Positions 57,960-64,000 of a stretch of 64,000 nt of DNA are shown piece after piece. Position 1 is the stretch's first letter. The number at the start of each line of letters is the position of its first letter. Where the stretch lies: the NCBI GenBank assembly GCA_038496445.1, contig JALMLS010000268.1, forward strand, positions 62,001 through 126,000, in the 5' to 3' direction. The DNA is from Trichosphaerium sp. ATCC 40318 (taxonomy: Eukaryota; Discosea; Flabellinia; Trichosidae). A program made the position numbers and the translations under genes. The notes under the pieces were generated by a model that made no database searches, was not told where the DNA came from, and saw only the letters and a program-made list of their open reading frames with translations.

Positions 57960-58609
57960 ATGCAATTACGCTCTGATAGGCCAGGTCAGTACAGTGTGCA
58001 AAAATAAGAAAAAAATTTAGATGAGCATTACTATTGCGTAAATGATGAAATAGAAGGAGAGTATAAGCGTTTTAATAGTAATGGTACAGTATAGAGTGCT
58101 TTCTTTTATGTCAATGGCAAGCGAGAGGAGAAAGCTCAGGCATGGTATGGCAATGGACAGCTAGAAGAACAATGCTTTTATGTCTATGGCAAACTACATG
58201 GACAATCCAGCATAATTATGTTGGTGGTGAGCTCTAAGGGAAGTGCACAAGCTGGGATGAAGGAGGAAGATAGGAGAACAAAGCTATTATGTCCATGGTG
58301 AACGTAAAGGAGAATACAACAAGCTGTCAATGATATGCTTGAGAACGAAGGATGGAGTGAACAGGATACATGTCAGTATGTTCACGATAAAAGTGAAGGA
58401 GTCCATAAAACGTGGTTTGCAAATGGCTAATTGCATGAGCTACTACACTATTTTAATGAAAAACTACATGGTGTATTTAAACAGTGGAATGAAGTGGGTC
58501 AATTAATCGAGCAACGTTTTTATGTTAAAGGTAGACTAAAAGGATATAAGAAATGGGATAATCAAGGCAACGTAGAACAAGCCTTCGGCATATACCTGCC
58601 ACGGAAATA
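57960..58609 (+). pseudogene. Broken MORN-type repeat gene
   Basis: Repeated units typical of MORN/YwqK-like proteins can be read in pieces in different frames: DEIEGEYKRFNSNGTV, AWYGNGQLEEQCFYVYGKLH, EGVHKTWFANG and HYFNEKLHGVFKQWNEVGQL, ending YLPRK then TAA at about 58607-58609. At least two in-frame stops (after SNGTV and after FANG) and several frameshifts interrupt it, and no intron borders explain them. Such repeat proteins are common in bacteria and in protists; the origin is unknown. A long gap without other genes follows (58610-58994). Confidence 0.7.
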
Positions 58610-58994
58610 ACCGAACAAATCTTAATTTAAGCTCACTGATAAAGCCTGACTGTATTTAACTCATTGTTTCTGTTTTTTATTCTGTTGATCCATTCATCGT
58701 TTCCAAGCAGTCACAATGTTGTGTTCGGAAAGTGAATGAATGTTTAAACCGACATGAATGTATGTATATAGAGCACTACTGCCTTGTCCAAGCAGGTAAA
58801 ATTATTGGAATTCGCAAAAAGAACATGTGATTGATGTGCTCTTTTATTCCTACCTTCTTCTCAACGGTCTTCTTTTCTTTAACCAAGCCATTAAGTGTAT
58901 AGTTTAACGGGTTTACACAAAGTGCACGGAAAATCCTGTTGTGTGAATCCCGCTTTGCTAAGTTGGAAGTTTTGTACAACTTTTTCATCAGCAA
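58610..58994. other. Intergenic, nothing supported
   Basis: A minus-strand open frame (58994-58776) exists but shows no domain and overlaps the region expected to hold the RhoGEF promoter. It is not called as a gene. Confidence 0.45.
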
Positions 58995-61315
58995 TATGGG
59001 TCAGAAGCAAGTAACGCAGAATGCACGTGCTTTTATATTCACCGATGGCCGTATGAAGATATTGTCACGTGTCTAACAGAAAAGTTTTAGGGTTCTACAG
59101 GTAAAAAGCCATCAAACTCACCTCGCAATAAGCGACAAGTCGTAAAATTGAAGCCAGAAGTACAGGTATAGAGTTATTTCCCTTTTGTTAATATTTCGGC
59201 ATTATTGGCGCCTAACAACGTACAGCGTTATTATAAGTCCCACTTGTCTGAATTGACGCATGCTCAACATTTATTGAAAGCTTATGCTACGTTTCAGTGG
59301 TATAAATCATTGGGTATGTCAACAGTAACCATAGACAATTTCTACCGACTTTTTGTAATATCTCTTCGCAACACGTTTTTTTTTTTGCATCCACATAACA
59401 TGCTGTAGAGCATTACACCATCAAAACTCAGGCGCACGCAAGAGGTATAAAAGTGTAACAGATGTTTTTTTGTGAACCTCACTCAATACTTTAGGAATGA
59501 TACAGCGTATACGATACAAGAAGCTGAGTGCGTTTTTACTGGGTTTTTTTTGGAACAAAAAAAATAACGAAAACTTTTAGAAAAGTCTAGAATGGTTGCA
59601 AAAGAGGTACGTCTCGTCACGTGACACCTACTGTTATGGTATTTTTTATAACTATTCGTTAGATCCTAGCAACCGAAGAATCTTACGTTAAAAGCCTTCG
59701 CTATGTAGTAAAGGCACGTGATAAGTAACGTTTTTTGAGGAGAAAAAAATAATCAGTCAGTTAACTTTTTTTTTCCAAAAGGGTTACGAAGAGCCGTTGA
59801 CAAAATTAGTAAAAAAAAAGAAAATGCCAGGCGTGACAAAAGACGATGTAAAGAGCTTGTTCTCGTGTATCGGTAAGATTTTTACTTTTATTCCACTTTG
59901 TACGATGTACATCTTTTAAAACTTTTTTGTTATTTTAGGAATTATTTCTTCGTATCATTCTTCTCAGTTGCCTCAACTTCGCACAACTATTGTACATTTT
60001 ACGGGGTTTACCCAACTAGGCAAAAGCTTCTTTAATGACCTGGTAAACATGTTTTTAATAAGTGTCTTGTTAACAGACGCACTAAACAATTTCTGTTTAG
60101 AGTGGTTTCTTGAAGATATATGCAATGTATATTAATAATTATAATCAATCCATTCAAACCCTAAAACGACTCAACGTTAAAAGTCCAGCTTTTGCTAAAT
60201 TCGTCTTGGTACGATGATGTTAATTTACCTTTTCTGACTATTTCAAAAAACTCTAAACAAAACTTAAGGAACTCGAAGATAGTGGTAGATGGGGAAGCAC
60301 ACTAGACTCTCTTCTTATAGGACCCATACAAAGGTAAGAATTAGAATTTGTTTGAACGATACAGTTTTACTAAGAACGTTTGTTTTCAGGTTACCAAGAT
60401 ATGTACTGTTGCTGTCGGTATGGTTGATCTGGTAGAAAAAAATAACATTAATTTTTCTTGTTTTTTTCTAGGAGCTTTTGAAGAACTCTGTTGAGGAGTA
60501 TAGAGATTATGCATACTTAAAGAAAGCCCTTGTTAATATAAAAGAAATAGCTGATACTTTAAACGAGCGTAAAAGAGACGCAGAAGATAGACAAGCTATC
60601 GTTGATATCTTCAATATTGTTCTTCCAAAACAAATTGTACGCTTTTGTTACATTCCTTCTTTAACATGTACTTGTTCAGGATCTCATACAGCCTGCTCGT
60701 AAGCTTTGCAAATCAGGTAAGTATATATCTACTAATTAGTATTTTGAGCTCATCTTGAGGAAAACTAGGAAATGTTTCGATGATGGTTCCTGCTAAAAAG
60801 CCAAAACAAAAGAACGATGATTTTATTGCAACAAAAATCTTCTTGTTCAATGATCTTGTTCTTATATGCACAAAGAGACCTAATTCTGAGTTTATGGACT
60901 TAAAAGAACGAATATCTATAGATACAATTAAAGTGAATACAAACAAAAAATCAGAGTGTATCCTTCTTTTTTTGCCATTCTTGTTTTTTTCTTTCTTCAA
61001 AATCTTTACGCCTTAACACCACGACAAGATGAAAATACATTCGAGCTTTTACTATCTAAAGGGAGAAGTATTATTCTTGCCACTAGAACAAACGAAGAAA
61101 AAGAGGAGTGGGAAAGGGTACGTGAGAAAGAAAAACAAACAAAAAAAAAAGCAAACATCTTACTTTTTTTGCAGGCAATCAATCTTGAAACTCTGAGGTT
61201 AGACAGAGCTAGACTCGATCTAACAGGTCGTATTATCAGAGGAGAACGTAAGAGAAGTAATAGTGGGCGCCGTCTTTCCCCACATGCTCCAATACGTAAA
61301 GTATCTTTAAAATAA
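58995..61315 (+). CDS. DH-PH guanine nucleotide exchange factor (RhoGEF)
   Basis: About 15 exons from ATG 58995 (MGQKQ) to TAA 61313-61315. A basic leader (KKPSNSPRNKRQVVKLKPEV) and a possible degenerate IQ motif (ARGMIQRIRYKKLS) precede the Dbl-homology domain. That domain has its conserved regions ILATEESYVKSLRYVV (CR1), LLIGPIQRLPRYVLLLSELL (CR3-like, with the P-x-QR-x-P-R-Y signature), and ALVNIKEIADTLNERKR. A PH domain follows (KIFLFNDLVLICTK, ENTFELLLSKGRSIILATRT, EEKEEWERAI), then a basic tail. By family knowledge it activates Rho/Rac GTPases and so the actin cytoskeleton. AATAAA overlaps the stop region. Confidence 0.9.
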
Positions 61316-61550
61316 TAAAACCACATTTAATTTGTACTCACAAGTATTTCTCCAACAATGAGACCACTGCAGTACTTTGTTGAAACAAAGGACTAGTTTC
61401 AAGGTCACTAAAGACTATTACGCGGACTCTGTTATTTTGAGTGGAAGCATTGCTTGGTTGAATACAAGAATTCACGTGAACTTTTGTTTGGGTTTTATCT
61501 TCGCCAACTGAAATATTCTGACTTTTAGTTCAAACAATCCCGACATAGCG

Positions 61551-62552
61551 ATGTCATTAACAAGCGCAACAAACCCTCAAAATACGATTTCACATATTGA
61601 GGAGTTACCTACAGAGACATTAACGCATGTTTTGAGTTATTTGTACAGAAGACAACGTATTAGAGCTTCAACAGTATCTCACGCCTTCAACAACGTTATT
61701 CGTCATAACATTGGGTTTGATATTATTAAAATAAAGAAGCCACCAGAATGCTACGTTCTACGAGGCAGTCCATTACTTAGAAACACTGTTATTGATTGTT
61801 TTATGGTTTCAATGTCAAGAAGCGACTTGGCATGTCTTTACGGTGTTCACACCATACACCTTCAACATATAAGAAGACTCACAGATGCAGATGTTAAAGT
61901 GCTTCTAGAAGGAGAAGATGGATCAAAAAGCATGGTTCATCACATCTCCTTGGACCATACAGCTATAACAGATGTATCATTAAAAGCACTCAAAGGGGTA
62001 CATACAATAAGTATTTGCAGTTGTTCTGGTATTACTGTTGATGGAGTAAAGGAACTTAAAGATGTTCATGAAATTTTCTTAACTAATCCAAAAGACTCGT
62101 GGCTTAAACACCTTGGTAATGTCCATACTATAAATATGTTAGATTGCACTGAGAACACTACTGAAGAAGGTATCAAGGCTCTTAAAAATGTTAAGAAAAT
62201 TACTCTATGGCATCCAAAAGACTCATGGCTTAAGCACCTCTGTAATGTCCATACAGTTAAGATTTTACATGATTATAATCGTAGAAAGAAATATGTAACA
62301 GATGAAGGAATCAAGTCATTAACAAATGTTAAACTCCTAGTGCTTAGATGTTGTAATATTACAGACTCAAGTTTGAAGCACTTGGTTAATCTTGAGTACC
62401 TTGATCTTATCAGTTGTGATGTTATAACAAACGCATGTTTTAAGCACATGAAGTCACTCAAATCCATTTCAATACTTAGTTGCCCAAGATTAAATAAAAA
62501 GTATATAAAATCATTGGGCATAACTATTTATAAAGAAGGTAAGTTCCATTGA
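61551..62552 (+). CDS. F-box/leucine-rich-repeat protein, intronless
   Basis: A single 333-codon exon. The F-box lies at residues 16-55 (IEELPTETLTHVLSYLYRRQ). LRR units follow, including ALKGVHTISICSCSGITVDG, and a recent internal duplication: PKDSWLKHLGNVHTI and PKDSWLKHLCNVHTV are separated by about 40 residues. It is a paralogue of the minus-strand gene at 10016-10927 and is likewise without introns. It is probably the substrate adaptor of an SCF ubiquitin ligase. Confidence 0.9.
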   Translation: MSLTSATNPQNTISHIEELPTETLTHVLSYLYRRQRIRASTVSHAFNNVIRHNIGFDIIKIKKPPECYVLRGSPLLRNTVIDCFMVSMSRSDLACLYGVHTIHLQHIRRLTDADVKVLLEGEDGSKSMVHHISLDHTAITDVSLKALKGVHTISICSCSGITVDGVKELKDVHEIFLTNPKDSWLKHLGNVHTINMLDCTENTTEEGIKALKNVKKITLWHPKDSWLKHLCNVHTVKILHDYNRRKKYVTDEGIKSLTNVKLLVLRCCNITDSSLKHLVNLEYLDLISCDVITNACFKHMKSLKSISILSCPRLNKKYIKSLGITIYKEGKFH

Positions 62553-62772
62553 AAACATTTGCTTTATTTGGCATTTTAATGAAAGTGGGAGTGTGTACTT
62601 GTCTTGTATCTGGAAGAAGGATCTATAACCAACAAAAAATAAATAAAAACTTTAACAAGAAAAAAAAATTCACGTGCCAATCGTGTGCATGCTGAAACTT
62701 GACTGCAAATCTGCTGGCTCGGCAGCTACCAAAACTCTAACAAAGTATTTAGATACACGCTAAGGATAAGCT

Positions 62773-64000
62773 TCAAAGTATTTCGATGATAACATGTGGA
62801 GAGCGTGGTTGGTGTAAATCCGCGGATTTTCTATTTTTTACGAACCTGTAAAAGCGTGCTGCATTGTTGAGAACTTTTTGAGGTTCTTTCTCTTTCATAT
62901 CAAAGAATTCTTTAATCATATATGCAGTATCTAGTGCTGATAGTACTGCTCTATTTGCGCCTGTACCTTTTGGCCAGAAAGGTTCAATCAAAGCGTCACC
63001 TGAAATACATTTTTAACAAAGAATTACAAATAACTGTGTTAGAGTAACGCACCGACTAGAGATACCGGTAGGCAAGGGTGGATAGCACAACCTTGTTTAG
63101 GATCTTTTACATCAAGCACGAGGAATGGTTGTTTAGCTTGCTTCTTTTTAGAGAAGTCAAACACAGCAACATCATTGAATCCGCCTGTGATAATAAATTA
63201 AAAATAGATTTGCAAAGAGATCACGAACCTTTGCTTGCAAGAGAAAATTTACACGTTTCAGGTAATCCAACGTGAGTAGCAACAACACGGACAAGTTCTT
63301 CTAGTTGAACACGATCAACATTAGCAGAGGATAGCAAGCCTTGATCATCAGCCAAGTTCTCTCTGCAAACGCCTTTTATTGTATAAATAAAAATAAAAAA
63401 TGGACTATTGGCGAACCTCTAGCCAGCAGTGTCGACTTCTTTGCTGTCATTACAAAGTAATGTGTCTCGCCTAAGTAATGCGTGAAAACTTTGGTTTATA
63501 ACCGGGTTTCATACCTCTGTAGTAAACAAGATTTTCAAGTTCAATCTCATACTTATCCTTTAATTCCTTAAAGAACTTTTGATCATAAATGGCAAGAATA
63601 CCTAAGCGCCATAAGGTTGTAGTCTTTGTTGTTTTTCTTTAATAAAAGTCTTACCAAACTCTCTAATATCTTGCTCTGGTTTTGTTTTTGTATTAACAAA
63701 GTTACACGTAATACCAATAGCTCTGCTGCCTTGGAAGATTTTTCTTTCGAAAATAATTATTATTGTGTTCTGTGTTTATGACGCATCTTACCTTTCAAAT
63801 TCAGCGAATTGGGCAACTCTAGAACCTTCTCCATCACCTCCTACTAGCACATTGTACTTAAGAAGTTCAGGAGCAAGGTTTTCAAGCTCAGAGTCAACCT
63901 TTGCTGTCCACATGTAACAGTTCGATTTCTGTTAGAAGAATATTAGCATATATCCAACGAACGATATTTCCACGTGTACCTCTTCATAGGCTGGTTCTCC
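62773..64000 (-). CDS. MICAL-like FAD-dependent monooxygenase, 5' part missing
   Basis: Runs off the right edge; the visible part is the C-terminal half of the FAD module. Motifs: KYNVLVGGDGEGSRVAQFAE (FAD-binding GD/GADG motif), RAIGITCNFVNTKTKPEQDI, LAIYDQKFFKELKDKYEIEL then ENLVYYRG, THYFVMTAKKSTLL, and GDALIEPFWPKGTGANRAVL with SALDTAYMI. These match the MICAL monooxygenase family, which oxidises actin methionines and so promotes filament disassembly. The predicted end at 62773 follows a retained final frame; an intron at about 62850 could lead to a slightly different end near 62670. CH or LIM domains are not present downstream, which makes a short, monooxygenase-only form likely. Confidence 0.8.

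Noticed and set aside
1-64000. CRISPR array, insertion sequence or prophage
   Set aside because: No regularly spaced direct repeats, transposase or phage genes were seen; introns throughout show a eukaryotic nuclear sequence.

Overview
This is a nuclear fragment of a compact, intron-rich eukaryote, most likely a free-living protist. Genes are broken by many short introns (about 40-100 nt, GT-AG). Many donors read GTAC or GTACGT, and base composition is moderately AT-rich. The gene set (Roco kinase, family C GPCR, RhoGEF, LRR-ARM-patatin phospholipase, MICAL-like flavoenzyme, many F-box proteins) would suit an amoeba-like or other unikont protist. I cannot name the species. All multi-exon models were spliced by eye from reading frame and GT/AG phase, so internal exon limits are approximate.

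Layout, left to right. 0-5 kb: an F-box/2-oxoglutarate oxygenase gene and a small secreted protein. 5-7 kb: gene-poor DNA holding a diverged 0.45 kb direct duplication. 7-14 kb, mostly minus strand: an unidentified multi-exon gene, a small membrane protein, an intronless F-box/LRR gene, and a phytanoyl-CoA-dioxygenase-like gene that appears to run on into a TPR protein. 14-19 kb: a protein of four tandem Trp-rich modules, a GNAT acetyltransferase and an F-box/Ras-like gene. 18.8-25.3 kb: an alpha-2-macroglobulin-like thioester protein preceded in frame by two ubiquitin-like domains. 25.4-26.7 kb: a pair of divergent cysteine-rich secreted peptides whose mature halves lie in an almost identical 298 bp inverted repeat. 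27-31 kb: an isopenicillin-N-synthase-like oxygenase, a decayed inverted repeat and an intronless fatty acid desaturase. 31-41 kb: LRR-ARM-patatin phospholipase, another F-box gene, an acidic protein and splicing factor SF1/BBP. 41-49 kb: a C1-LRR-Roc-COR-kinase (Roco). 49-64 kb: an F-box gene, a family C GPCR, poly(ADP-ribose) glycohydrolase, a MORN-type pseudogene, a DH-PH RhoGEF, a second intronless F-box/LRR gene and a truncated MICAL-type monooxygenase.

Themes. Ubiquitin-linked parts recur: six F-box genes and a ubiquitin-like fusion. There are three 2-oxoglutarate oxygenase-type genes, and a set of signalling proteins (Roco, GPCR, RhoGEF). Two genome-wide signals stand out: the palindrome CACGTG, which I counted about 57 times and which often lies in introns or gaps, and the preference for C at intron position +4.

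The most unusual items are the ubiquitin-like/thioester-protein fusion, the homogenised inverted pair of cysteine-rich peptides, the dioxygenase-TPR fusion and the CACGTG excess.
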